IMG/VR virus record: IMGVR_UViG_3300025138_007091 | Span: 1-20,710 of that record | Source of the DNA: a virus | Length of the DNA stretch: 20,710 nt | Reading direction: 5' to 3' (one strand) | Part shown: in pieces, positions 13,892-20,710 of the stretch | Position numbering within the stretch: position 1 is the first letter of the stretch | Layout: each line of letters opens with the position of its first letter | Notes under the pieces: generated by a model | Seen by the model: the letters and a program-made list of their open reading frames with translations, nothing else | What the model was told of the DNA's origin: nothing | Database searches by the model: none | Made by a program: the position numbers and the translations under genes

Positions 13892-13896
13892 GGAGA
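13892..13896 (+). promoter_or_regulatory. Ribosome binding site for the gp43 TTG start
   Basis: GGAGA lies 6 bases before TTG 13903. No ATG occurs at a suitable place, so the TTG is the likely initiator. Confidence 0.7.
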
Positions 13897-13902
13897 AGAA
13901 TA

Positions 13903-16404
13903 TTGAAAGCATTTTATACAAACGTAGCAAGATATGGAAACTCACTCTTATACCGTGGTTATAATGACCACGGTGTTCGTATTGATAAGCGAGTCAAGTT
14001 TAAACCAAAACTATTTGTTCGCAGCAAAGAAAAAAATACAGTATGGAAAACCCTTGAAGGATTTTCTGTTGCACCAGTAGAATTTGAATCTATGAGAGCA
14101 GCAAAAGAATGGTTAGAGACTTACAAAGATATGGATAATGTCAAAATCTATGGCATGACTAATTATATCCAACAGTTTATAACTAGCGCATTTCCAAATG
14201 AAATAGAATTTAATCGTAAAACAGTCAATGTCGCTAACTTAGATATTGAAGTTGCATCAGATGATGGATTCCCACATCCAGATGCTGCTGATTATCCTGT
14301 TATATCAATTTGCCATAAATCATCAACCTCTAATGTTTATCACGTTTGGGGTTTGGGCGAATATGATGTTGATAAACGTGAAAATCAAAATTTGATTGTC
14401 CAGTACCGTCACTGTAAAAACGAATTAGAATTACTAGCAAAGTACATGGAATTTTGGACTAAGAATCCACCAGATGTTATAACTGGTTGGTATATTAAAA
14501 TGTTTGATATGCCTTATCTAATTAATCGTGTTACTAAAATCGCTGGTAATGATGTAGCAAAAAAGTTTTCTCCATGGGGTTTGATTAGTGAACGCAACGT
14601 CAATGTCGCTGGTCAAAATCATAAACATTATGAAATAACTGGTATTTCTCAATTAGATTATATGGACCTATTTAAAAAGTTTGGATATTCGTATGGAACT
14701 CAAGCATCATACAAATTAGATCACATTGCCAATACTGTACTTGGCGAGAAAAAATTATCGTATGAGGAACATGGAACACTTCATACTCTATATAAAAATG
14801 ACCATCAATTATTCATTGATTATAATATCAAGGATGTTTACTTAGTGGATAAGATTGATGAAAAAATGGATTTGATTACTCTTGCACTTACTATGGCATA
14901 TCGTGGTGGTGTGAACTATGAGGCAACTCTTGGGACAACTGCTATCTGGGACTCAATCATATATCGTGAACTGAATAAACAACATGTTGCTATACCACCA
15001 AATGAAAATACAATCAAATCACCATATCCAGGAGGTTACGTTAAAGAACCTCAAGTCGGCCTACATGATTGGGTGGTTTCGTTTGATTTGAATTCACTAT
15101 ATCCCAATTTGATTATTCAATATAATATGTCACCAGAAACTTTGGTTGTAGATATTGAAAACACTTATCAATCAGGTGTTGAACATTATATGAATAATGC
15201 TCCAAATGTAAAAAACGATCTTTCTGTAGCGGCAAATGGCTCAACTTATACTAGACAAAGGCAAGGTATTGTACCACAAATTATTGCAGATTATATGTTG
15301 GAGCGTAAAGCGACTAAGAAGTTAATGCTTGAAGCAATGCAAAAAAATCAAGATAATCCATCTACTGAACTTGAAAAGCAAATCAATCAACTTGAAAATC
15401 GGCAAATGGCGATTAAAATTCTATTGAATTCTCTTTATGGTGCTTTGGGTAATGCTTACTTTCGGTATTTTGATATGCGTGTCGCAGAAGGTATTACTCT
15501 GTCTGGACAGTTAGCGATTCAATGGGCAGAACGCGCTATGAATGATGAAATGAATAAAATACTCAAAACAGATAATTTTGATTATGTAATCGCTATTGAT
15601 ACTGACTCGCTGTATATCAACTTTGGGCCTTTTGTAGATAAATTGAAACCTAATGACCCTGTTAAAGCATTGGACAAAATTTGCGCTGAACATTTTGAAA
15701 AGGTTTTAGAGAAAGCGTATGATAAACTGTTTAATCAAATGAACGCATATACAAATCGCATGGTTATGGAAAGGGAAGCGATTGCAGATCGTGGTATCTG
15801 GACAGCCAAAAAACGATATTTACTGAATGTTCATAATAACGAAGGTGTTCAATACGCAGAACCAAAATTAAAGATCATGGGTATTGAGGCTATTAAATCA
15901 AGCACACCTCAAGTGGTGCGAGATAAATTTATGCAGTCGTTTAAAATCATCATGTCTGGTTCTGAAGAAAAAACAAGAAAGTTTATTGCTGATTTCAAGA
16001 AAGAGTTTAAATCTCTACCACCAGAAGATATATCTTTTCCAAGAGGTGTTAGTGATATTGTGAAATGGAGCGACAGAAAAACTATTTACAAGAAAGGTAC
16101 ACCAATTCATGTGAGAGGTAGTTTACTCTATAATAATCAGATCAAAGATAAGGCATTAGGGAAAAAGTATGCGGTCATTCAAAATGGTGAAAAAATTAAG
16201 TTTTGCTATTTAAAGATGCCCAACCCTCTAAAGGAAAATGTTATATCATTTCCAGATTACATTCCAAGTGAGTTTAATCTACATAGATATGTAAATTATG
16301 ACGTTCAATTTGAAAAGACCTTTGTAGAACCAATTACACCAATCTTAGATGCAATTGGATGGAGTGTGGAAGAAAGATCATCCTTAGAAGATTTTTTCTC
16401 CTAA
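13903..16404 (+). CDS. 43: gp43 family-B DNA polymerase
   Basis: This is the replicative DNA polymerase with proofreading exonuclease. It has 833 residues (T4 gp43 has 898) and starts on TTG as MKAFYTNVARYGN. Exo I is NLDIEV with D114 and E116. Exo II is GWYIKMFDMPYL with D202. Exo III is DYNIKDVYLVDKID. Polymerase motif A is FDLNSLYPNLI with D395, motif B is KILLNSLYGALGN, and motif C is IDTDSLY with D566 and D568. KKRYLLNV follows. The usual Exo II asparagine (N217 in RB69) is a tyrosine here (Y197). The C-terminus SLEDFFS is a plausible clamp-binding tail. A dedicated promoter lies upstream. Confidence 0.97.
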   Translation: MKAFYTNVARYGNSLLYRGYNDHGVRIDKRVKFKPKLFVRSKEKNTVWKTLEGFSVAPVEFESMRAAKEWLETYKDMDNVKIYGMTNYIQQFITSAFPNEIEFNRKTVNVANLDIEVASDDGFPHPDAADYPVISICHKSSTSNVYHVWGLGEYDVDKRENQNLIVQYRHCKNELELLAKYMEFWTKNPPDVITGWYIKMFDMPYLINRVTKIAGNDVAKKFSPWGLISERNVNVAGQNHKHYEITGISQLDYMDLFKKFGYSYGTQASYKLDHIANTVLGEKKLSYEEHGTLHTLYKNDHQLFIDYNIKDVYLVDKIDEKMDLITLALTMAYRGGVNYEATLGTTAIWDSIIYRELNKQHVAIPPNENTIKSPYPGGYVKEPQVGLHDWVVSFDLNSLYPNLIIQYNMSPETLVVDIENTYQSGVEHYMNNAPNVKNDLSVAANGSTYTRQRQGIVPQIIADYMLERKATKKLMLEAMQKNQDNPSTELEKQINQLENRQMAIKILLNSLYGALGNAYFRYFDMRVAEGITLSGQLAIQWAERAMNDEMNKILKTDNFDYVIAIDTDSLYINFGPFVDKLKPNDPVKALDKICAEHFEKVLEKAYDKLFNQMNAYTNRMVMEREAIADRGIWTAKKRYLLNVHNNEGVQYAEPKLKIMGIEAIKSSTPQVVRDKFMQSFKIIMSGSEEKTRKFIADFKKEFKSLPPEDISFPRGVSDIVKWSDRKTIYKKGTPIHVRGSLLYNNQIKDKALGKKYAVIQNGEKIKFCYLKMPNPLKENVISFPDYIPSEFNLHRYVNYDVQFEKTFVEPITPILDAIGWSVEERSSLEDFFS

Positions 16405-16446
16405 GAATTATATTTAAGTTTATAAACAACAAGGAATAATTATATT

Positions 16447-17007
16447 ATGAAACTAAAGCCAAGTGAAATGTACGATTTAGCAAAAAATGATGAAATACAG
16501 AATTATATACAAAACAATCTTTATGACCCATGGATAGGAAGCCCCTTTGAAGGATATAGATATATGGGTAATAAACAAAAGGGTGAACTAGGAGAGAGAT
16601 TAGTAACTCTAATAATGGAAAAGGCAGGGTACAATGTTGAATTTGCTCACACATCAACTGCTGGATACGATAGAATTTTAAATGGAATTAAAACGGAAAT
16701 TAAGTTTTCTGTTGCACATACAGACACTAAAAAAAGATCAATCAAAAAAGATTGTTTTACAATGAACCATGTCGCAGTTGGTAAAGATTGGGACCGTCTT
16801 ATTTTTATTGGAGTAAATGAAAATCCTAATGAATTTAAGGCTGTGTATATGACAAAAGAAATGTTTGAAAACTGTCTGAAAACAGATAATCATTTTAATC
16901 ATCAACAAGGTGGTAAAAATTCAAAGAATGATGATTATATGGTTACGGAGAAAAAACTTAGAGAACTAATGCAATCAGAATATGTAAAAGAATTGAGTGC
17001 ATGGTAA
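16447..17007 (+). CDS. PD-(D/E)XK nuclease, probable restriction endonuclease
   Basis: A protein of 186 residues. KGELGERLVTLIMEKAGYNVE (45-65) is the typical first helix and strand with Glu47/Glu50. TAGYDRILNGIKTEIKFSV supplies D75 and E84-x-K86, the PD-(D/E)XK catalytic set with Ser after the Lys. The following block DRLIFIGVNENPNEFKAVYMTKEMF looks like the strands of small type II restriction enzymes. The gene overlaps the adjacent DNA methyltransferase by 7 bases, a normal layout for a restriction-modification pair. An AAGGAA ribosome site precedes it. Alternatives are a phage recombination or nicking nuclease. Specificity is unknown. Confidence 0.8.
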   Translation: MKLKPSEMYDLAKNDEIQNYIQNNLYDPWIGSPFEGYRYMGNKQKGELGERLVTLIMEKAGYNVEFAHTSTAGYDRILNGIKTEIKFSVAHTDTKKRSIKKDCFTMNHVAVGKDWDRLIFIGVNENPNEFKAVYMTKEMFENCLKTDNHFNHQQGGKNSKNDDYMVTEKKLRELMQSEYVKELSAW

Positions 17008-17729
17008 AAACTATACTTGGTGATTGCTTAGAGGTATTGCCTACAATTGAAGATAATTCAGTAGATATGCTTCTTGCTGATCTTCCATATGGCACTACTG
17101 CATGTAAATGGGATTCTGTTATTCCATTAGATAAACTATGGGAACAGTATGATAGGATTTGTAAGAAAAATGCAGCAATGGTTTTTACCGCAATGCAACC
17201 ATTCACAACAATTCTTGCTGCTTCTAATATAGAAAATTTAAGATATGAATGGATTTGGGAAAAACCTCAAGGCACAAACCCCATGAATGTAAAAATAATG
17301 CCTTTAAAGTCTCATGAAAACATCTTAGTATTTTACAGAGAGAAACCAACTTATAATCCTCAAATGTGGTATAGTACACCGTATTCTGGATTTAGTAGCG
17401 ATACTGCAAAAATTGGTGAAGTGTATGGCAATGCTGAATCAAAACATAGGGATAACCCAGAAGGATCAAGATACCCAAAAACAGTGATAAAACATAAACA
17501 AGAAAAAGGTTATCATCCTACTCAAAAACCAGTAGGTTTGATGGAATATTTGATAAAGACTTACACTAATGAATGGGATGTTGTTCTTGATAATACAATG
17601 GGTTCTGGAACTACAGGAGTTGCTTGCGTCCATACAAATAGAGAATTTATAGGAATAGAAAAAGAAGAAAAGTATTTTAAAATAGCAGAAAAAAGATTAG
17701 GTACAAATTTAAATGAATTTTTCTATTGA
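17001..17729 (+). CDS. Beta-class amino DNA methyltransferase (probably N6-adenine)
   Basis: A protein of 242 residues in the N6-adenine/N4-cytosine methylase family. Motif IV is ADLPYG (D27-Y30) near the N-terminus and motif I is LDNTMGSGTTGVA (196-208) near the C-terminus, the circularly permuted beta order. HPTQKP (172-177) is the usual motif just before motif I. DLPY favours N6-adenine over N4-cytosine, as the latter normally has SPP(Y/W). No distinct target-recognition domain is visible beyond the central 90-165 region. The start overlaps the nuclease gene, so the two are co-translated. The stop coincides with the -35 of the next promoter. Confidence 0.92.
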   Translation: MVKTILGDCLEVLPTIEDNSVDMLLADLPYGTTACKWDSVIPLDKLWEQYDRICKKNAAMVFTAMQPFTTILAASNIENLRYEWIWEKPQGTNPMNVKIMPLKSHENILVFYREKPTYNPQMWYSTPYSGFSSDTAKIGEVYGNAESKHRDNPEGSRYPKTVIKHKQEKGYHPTQKPVGLMEYLIKTYTNEWDVVLDNTMGSGTTGVACVHTNREFIGIEKEEKYFKIAEKRLGTNLNEFFY

Positions 17730-17754
17730 CTCTCTAATACGAATCATGTATTCA
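17726..17754 (+). promoter_or_regulatory. Possible promoter for the 67-residue gene
   Basis: TTGACT (17726-17731) overlaps the methyltransferase stop. At 17 bases the -10 would be TATTCA, which is weak, with TATAGT further down at poor spacing. A good AGGAG ribosome site (17776-17780) and ATG follow. Confidence 0.4.
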
Positions 17755-17786
17755 TATAGTTGAAGTTAATTAATTAGGAGAATATC

Positions 17787-17990
17787 ATGCACAGTAAAAA
17801 AGAATATAAATTTAATTCAGAGGCAGATGCTCAAAAGTTTGCTGATGCCGAAAATCAATCGTATGATCCTAGTTGTGATGTTTACATTACTGGACCTTTC
17901 TTTGTAGATGAGTCAAACACATTTAAAGATATGCCATGGGTTACTGATACTAAAACATACTGGCATGTTGGTGTAGAAGTTTACAGATAA
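17787..17990 (+). CDS. Unknown 67-residue acidic protein
   Basis: AGGAG lies 6 bases before the ATG. The protein begins KKEYKFNSEADAQKFADAEN, a strand followed by a helix, then SCDVYITGPFFVDE and WVTDTKTYWHVGVEVYR, which gives two or three further strands and a small alpha/beta fold. It has a single Cys, no membrane segment and no known catalytic motif. I do not recognise it. It sits alone between two promoters, so it may be expressed early and separately, as many small host-takeover proteins are. That is inference from layout. Confidence 0.75.
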   Translation: MHSKKEYKFNSEADAQKFADAENQSYDPSCDVYITGPFFVDESNTFKDMPWVTDTKTYWHVGVEVYR

Positions 17991-17996
17991 AATCTG

Positions 17997-18025
17997 TTGA
18001 CAAAATGTCCCATATATGTTAGTAT
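17997..18025 (+). promoter_or_regulatory. Sigma70-like promoter for mazG
   Basis: TTGACA (17997-18002), a 17-base spacer and TAGTAT (18020-18025), with TGT before the -10 as an extended element. It lies 27 bases before the mazG ATG, and an AAAGGA ribosome site intervenes. Confidence 0.7.
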
Positions 18026-18030
18026 GGGAC
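18007..18030 (+). promoter_or_regulatory. Perfect palindrome over the mazG promoter -10
   Basis: GTCCCATA (18007-18014), an 8-base centre and TATGGGAC (18023-18030), eight perfect pairs. It covers the spacer and the -10, so it has the place expected of an operator for a dimeric repressor. It could also form a hairpin at the very start of the transcript, but most of the left arm lies upstream of the expected +1. Confidence 0.5.
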
Positions 18031-18052
18031 AAACTTAAACAAAGGATATATT

Positions 18053-18397
18053 ATGGAAACTAAAAAAATTAGACCGCGCAGAGAATTTCCAGTAATGGCA
18101 TTAATTAATAAAATTGGTGATTGGCATGAAAATCGTAATTTGATTGATGGATCAAGTGACAAAGACCAAGTTTTGAAATTGATGCAAGAATTGGGAGAGT
18201 TGTCCGACAGCGTTTGTAAGGGTAATGATATTCGTGATGATTTAGGTGATATGATGGTTGTAATGATCAATATCATGAAACGTAATAATATTACTATGAA
18301 TGAATGTTTAACAGTTGCTTACAATGATATTAAAGATCGTAAAGGTAAAATGATTGATGGTATCTTTGTAAAGGAATCCGATTTAAAGGATATGTAG
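18053..18397 (+). CDS. mazG: MazG-type nucleotide pyrophosphohydrolase
   Basis: A protein of 114 residues with the all-alpha NTP pyrophosphohydrolase metal site: E46-L-G-E49 (QELGELSDSVCKG) and D63-L-G-D66 (RDDLGDMMVVMINI). It fits the phage MazG pattern with WHENRNLIDGS at the front and YNDIKDRKGKMIDGIFVKESDL at the end. MazG enzymes cleave (d)NTPs to monophosphates. Phage versions have been suggested to act on alarmones, although measured cyanophage MazG activity favours dGTP/dCTP. It has its own promoter with a palindrome. The stop shares one base with the next GTG start. Confidence 0.88.
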   Translation: METKKIRPRREFPVMALINKIGDWHENRNLIDGSSDKDQVLKLMQELGELSDSVCKGNDIRDDLGDMMVVMINIMKRNNITMNECLTVAYNDIKDRKGKMIDGIFVKESDLKDM

Positions 18398-19332
18398 TGT
18401 ACTCGCTTACGATATTCAAATCTATATATGACAACAAAACCCACCGTAGAATGAATTTCTCTCGGTGGGAAGCCTTTAAGGATTTCCTATATAAATTATC
18501 AGAACAAAAAATAGAAAGTAAAAAAGATGCTCAACTTATATCACCTGCTACTTACTTATCTAATACGACTAGGGCAAACGCGAATGTGGTTAATTGGGCA
18601 AATTGGACTGCTGTTGATGTTGATGATCATGTCTTTAAAGGAAACTTAAAGGATGAGTTATTTAATCGCTTTGGCGATTATACCTATATTTGTTATAGTA
18701 CCGCTAGTAGTTCTATTGACCATCCGAAGTTTAGACTTGTATTCCCGCTCAGTAAAGAGGTTGAAAATTCTAAAATTCGTCACTTCTGGTTCTCACTTAA
18801 TAAAGAACTCAGTGAAATCGGAGATGGGCAAACAAAAGACTTATCAAGGATGTATTATATCCCTGCTAATTATTCTAATGCTAACAACTTTATATTCAAT
18901 AATGTTGGCAGTGATATTGATCCTGACAAATTAATGAGTAAACATTCATATGAAGTGAAAAGTGGTAGTAGTTTCAAAGACCGTATGCCAAAACACATAG
19001 CAGATAGAGCAATTGAATATGAAAAGAATAAATTAGACAACACTGATGTTAGGTGGACAGGATATAGAGATTGTCCATTTGTAAATAAACGTCAGATACA
19101 TGATTGGTTTGATATTTCTGGTGTTGACAATTCTGGTAGATATGCTATGATATATAAAATTATGGTAAGTACTGCAATGAATGCAATAAGTAGAAAGTAT
19201 CCAATCACATCATTTGAGTTGGAGCAACTGATAAGAGAACTAGACAGTGAGACTTCTAGAAAATATGAAAAAAGACCTTTGGCTGTTGAAGCCGATAGAG
19301 CAATAGAATACGCATATAGGAATGTATTATGA
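18397..19332 (+). CDS. Putative primase/replication protein (AEP-like), tentative
   Basis: A protein of 311 residues starting on GTG, with AAAGGA 6 bases upstream. The central part shows AVDVDDH (D74-V-D-D77), then a TYICYSTASSSIDHPKFRLVFPLS block (96-119) with H109. The hDxD pair followed by strand-Ser/Thr-x-His-x-R is the arrangement of archaeo-eukaryotic primases and RepB-like primases of phages and plasmids. KDLSRMYYIPANY is also common in these proteins. The C-terminal 110 residues are helical. I saw no zinc site and no helicase domain. Whether it replaces or supplements gp61 cannot be told here. Confidence 0.55.
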   Translation: MYSLTIFKSIYDNKTHRRMNFSRWEAFKDFLYKLSEQKIESKKDAQLISPATYLSNTTRANANVVNWANWTAVDVDDHVFKGNLKDELFNRFGDYTYICYSTASSSIDHPKFRLVFPLSKEVENSKIRHFWFSLNKELSEIGDGQTKDLSRMYYIPANYSNANNFIFNNVGSDIDPDKLMSKHSYEVKSGSSFKDRMPKHIADRAIEYEKNKLDNTDVRWTGYRDCPFVNKRQIHDWFDISGVDNSGRYAMIYKIMVSTAMNAISRKYPITSFELEQLIRELDSETSRKYEKRPLAVEADRAIEYAYRNVL

Positions 19333-19373
19333 GTTTATTTGGAGAAACCGAATATTTAAATTCATATGTATGA
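19329..19373 (+). CDS. Possible 14-residue leader peptide gene
   Basis: ATG 19329 overlaps the preceding stop (ATGA), has AGGA (19318-19321) 7 bases upstream, and encodes MSLFGETEYLNSYV. Its own stop overlaps ATG 19370 of the methyltransferase (ATGA). It could be a coupling peptide, or the stump of a gene whose frame was lost. Confidence 0.35.
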   Translation: MSLFGETEYLNSYV

Positions 19374-20056
19374 AAAGAAAGTATGGAAATATGATTGATA
19401 TACCCACAAACTGGACATTTAATGACGTCAAGGTTGCAAGCAACTTTGACGATCATGTGCGCGAACAACTACCTTGGTACGATATGGTAAGTAGTGCTAT
19501 TGCTCAAATCGCTAATCACTACATACCAGAACAGGGTACTGTTTATGATGTTGGTGCGAGTACAGGTAATGTAGAGCGTACCTTGAAGTCTATTCTCACT
19601 GAGAGAAACGTAGACTTTATTCCGATTGAAAAAAGCCAACAGATGGCTGATATGTACACTGGTGACAATCCTGTGATTGTTACAGATGCTACACAACATT
19701 CATTTGAAGAATTTGACTTTGGGGTAATGTTCCTCACAATGATGTTCATACCACCACACAGACGAACCTTGTTGCTTGATGGCATGATGGATAGCCTAAG
19801 AGATGATGGCGCGTTGGTGATAGTAGAGAAAACCATTCCAACGGGTGGTTATGTATCTACTGTGCTTTCTCGCCTTACTTTGAGGGCAAAGATGGAAAGT
19901 GGCGCAAAACCAGATGATATTATTAAGAAAGAATTATCTTTGTCTGGTGTACAGCGTCCGATAAATCCAGAAACTCTTTTTAGTTCATACAAATACACTG
20001 AATTTTTTCGCTATGGTGAATTTGGTGGTTATATCATAGAAAGAAACGAAGCATGA
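19370..20056 (+). CDS. CmoA-like SAM-dependent methyltransferase
   Basis: A class I SAM-binding protein of 228 residues from ATG 19370; ATG 19391 is an alternative start, and 19322 is improbable as it runs back into the preceding gene. NWTFNDVKVASNFDDHVREQLPWYDMV then TVYDVGASTGNV (motif I), the acidic IPIEKSQQM, FGVMFLTMMFIPP and GALVIVEK follow the order of CmoA, which makes carboxy-SAM for wobble uridine modification of tRNA. The later KKELSLSGVQRPINPETLFSSYKYTEFFRYGEFGGYII also fits that fold. The substrate is unproven: plain methyl transfer to a small molecule, tRNA or nucleotide is possible. Confidence 0.75.
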   Translation: MKRKYGNMIDIPTNWTFNDVKVASNFDDHVREQLPWYDMVSSAIAQIANHYIPEQGTVYDVGASTGNVERTLKSILTERNVDFIPIEKSQQMADMYTGDNPVIVTDATQHSFEEFDFGVMFLTMMFIPPHRRTLLLDGMMDSLRDDGALVIVEKTIPTGGYVSTVLSRLTLRAKMESGAKPDDIIKKELSLSGVQRPINPETLFSSYKYTEFFRYGEFGGYIIERNEA

Positions 20057-20710
20057 AGGTATTCGATATATTCAGTGGAAGTGGTGGCTACAGTCTAGGG
20101 TTTGAACAATCTGGCATGGAGACTGTTGCGTTTTGTGAATACGAAGAATACGCCAAACGTGTTTTGAAAAAGAATTGGCAAGGGGTTCCCATATATGGTG
20201 ACGTCACAACAGTAACTGGCGAAGACCTTAAACGTGATGGGGTTGACTTTGATTTGATCTGTGGTGGGTTTCCGTGTCAAGACATATCTATAGCAGGTAA
20301 AAACAAAGGTATCATTGAAGGCGAACGTTCTGGCCTTTGGCGTGAATTTAGGAGATTAATTGATGAAACAAAACCAAAATATGCAGTTATTGAAAACGTC
20401 AGCGCATTGCTTTCAAGAGGACTTAATGTCATTCTGCAAGACCTTGCCGAAATCGGGTACGATGCGACTTGGACGATGTGCGACAGCCAATACTTTGGAG
20501 TCCCACAGCGAAGACGTAGAGTTTACATTCTGGCAGTCCGTGATGGAATCCCCGAAGGAGCCGATATATTCGGATTTGTCGGGCGCAGTGACAAAGCAAT
20601 CCAATCCAAAACTTTACATATCCAAAAAAGCCGCCCTTGGAATTTTGAACAGGGATGCAAAGACGGATATCCATTTGCCTTCTTTACTAGACAAAGAAGT
20701 GACCAGTTTG
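20053..20710 (+). CDS. C5-cytosine DNA methyltransferase, 5' part (runs off window)
   Basis: An open frame of 219 codons from ATG 20053, overlapping the previous stop by ATGA and still open at the window end. Motif I is FDIFSGSGGYSLGFEQSG. The catalytic motif IV is GGFPCQDISIAGK with the nucleophile Cys in PCQ. Motif VI is VIENVSALL and motif VIII is VPQRRRRVYILAV, so the enzyme core is intact. The target-recognition region and motifs IX-X lie outside or at the edge. The later part uses more G/C-ending codons than its neighbours, which suggests recent acquisition. It might mark phage DNA against host restriction or protect against a second phage nuclease. Confidence 0.93.
   Translation, partial: MKVFDIFSGSGGYSLGFEQSGMETVAFCEYEEYAKRVLKKNWQGVPIYGDVTTVTGEDLKRDGVDFDLICGGFPCQDISIAGKNKGIIEGERSGLWREFRRLIDETKPKYAVIENVSALLSRGLNVILQDLAEIGYDATWTMCDSQYFGVPQRRRRVYILAVRDGIPEGADIFGFVGRSDKAIQSKTLHIQKSRPWNFEQGCKDGYPFAFFTRQRSDQF

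Noticed and set aside
16405-16446. TATAAACA before the nuclease gene as a late promoter
   Set aside because: It departs from TATAAATA at the seventh base, a strongly conserved position, so it is not called.
20429-20674. Minus-strand frames opposite the cytosine methyltransferase
   Set aside because: The + strand frame carries motifs I, IV, VI and VIII without a break, so the opposite frames are shadows.

Overview
The window looks like the replication and late-transcription core of an AT-rich phage of the T4 superfamily (myovirus). By eye the G+C is about one third; I did not count it. Nearly all genes lie on the + strand in tightly packed operons with ATGA or TAATG overlaps. Recognisable T4-type proteins are UvsW (3' part), gp55, gp47, gp46, gp45, gp44, DexA, gp62, RegA and gp43. 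The small gp62, the MazG, Hsp20 and cupredoxin-like genes, and the AT-rich composition, suggest a marine T4-like phage (cyanophage or pelagimyophage style). The host cannot be read from the window.

Layout. 1-1133: end of uvsW and a small Sm-like gene. 1216-4646: promoter, then gp55-gp47-gp46. 4652-7594: promoter, then clamp gp45, a 72-residue unknown, gp44, DexA exonuclease and gp62. 7600-11453: a near-perfect T4-type late promoter, regA, then a run of accessory genes. Five of these begin with a T4-like capsid targeting peptide (MK-x-F-x-x-F/H-I/L-x-E): an HD alarmone/tRNA-end hydrolase, an unknown, a CCA-type nucleotidyltransferase, an HNH-like protein and an unknown possible nuclease. A cupredoxin-like virion protein with its own late promoter sits among them. 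11489-12178: a short dihydroorotate-dehydrogenase-like protein. 12198-13792: promoter and 5' hairpin, Hsp20 and four small genes, with two hairpins. 13853-17729: promoter, gp43 DNA polymerase (TTG start), then a PD-(D/E)XK nuclease overlapping an adenine-type DNA methyltransferase, which looks like a restriction-modification pair. 17787-20710: a small unknown, a promoter with an embedded palindrome, MazG, a primase-like protein, a CmoA-like methyltransferase, and a C5-cytosine methyltransferase cut off by the window end.

How it works together. Early/middle genes are served by sigma70-like promoters, several with a TGG-extended -10. gp55 and the clamp gp45 are the known late-transcription apparatus, and two TATAAATA late promoters lie in front of regA and the virion-like genes. 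In T4, regA adjoins gene 43. Here about 5.8 kb of accessory DNA lies between them.

The most interesting proposal is that the five leader-bearing proteins are made late, packaged in the head, trimmed by the prohead protease and injected at the next infection. Two of them, the small-alarmone-hydrolase-type protein and the CCA enzyme, could together protect or repair tRNA 3' ends or remove alarmones.

No stretch over 300 bases lacks a gene. The largest gaps are 1134-1270 and 13114-13245. I saw no tRNA, CRISPR array or insertion sequence.
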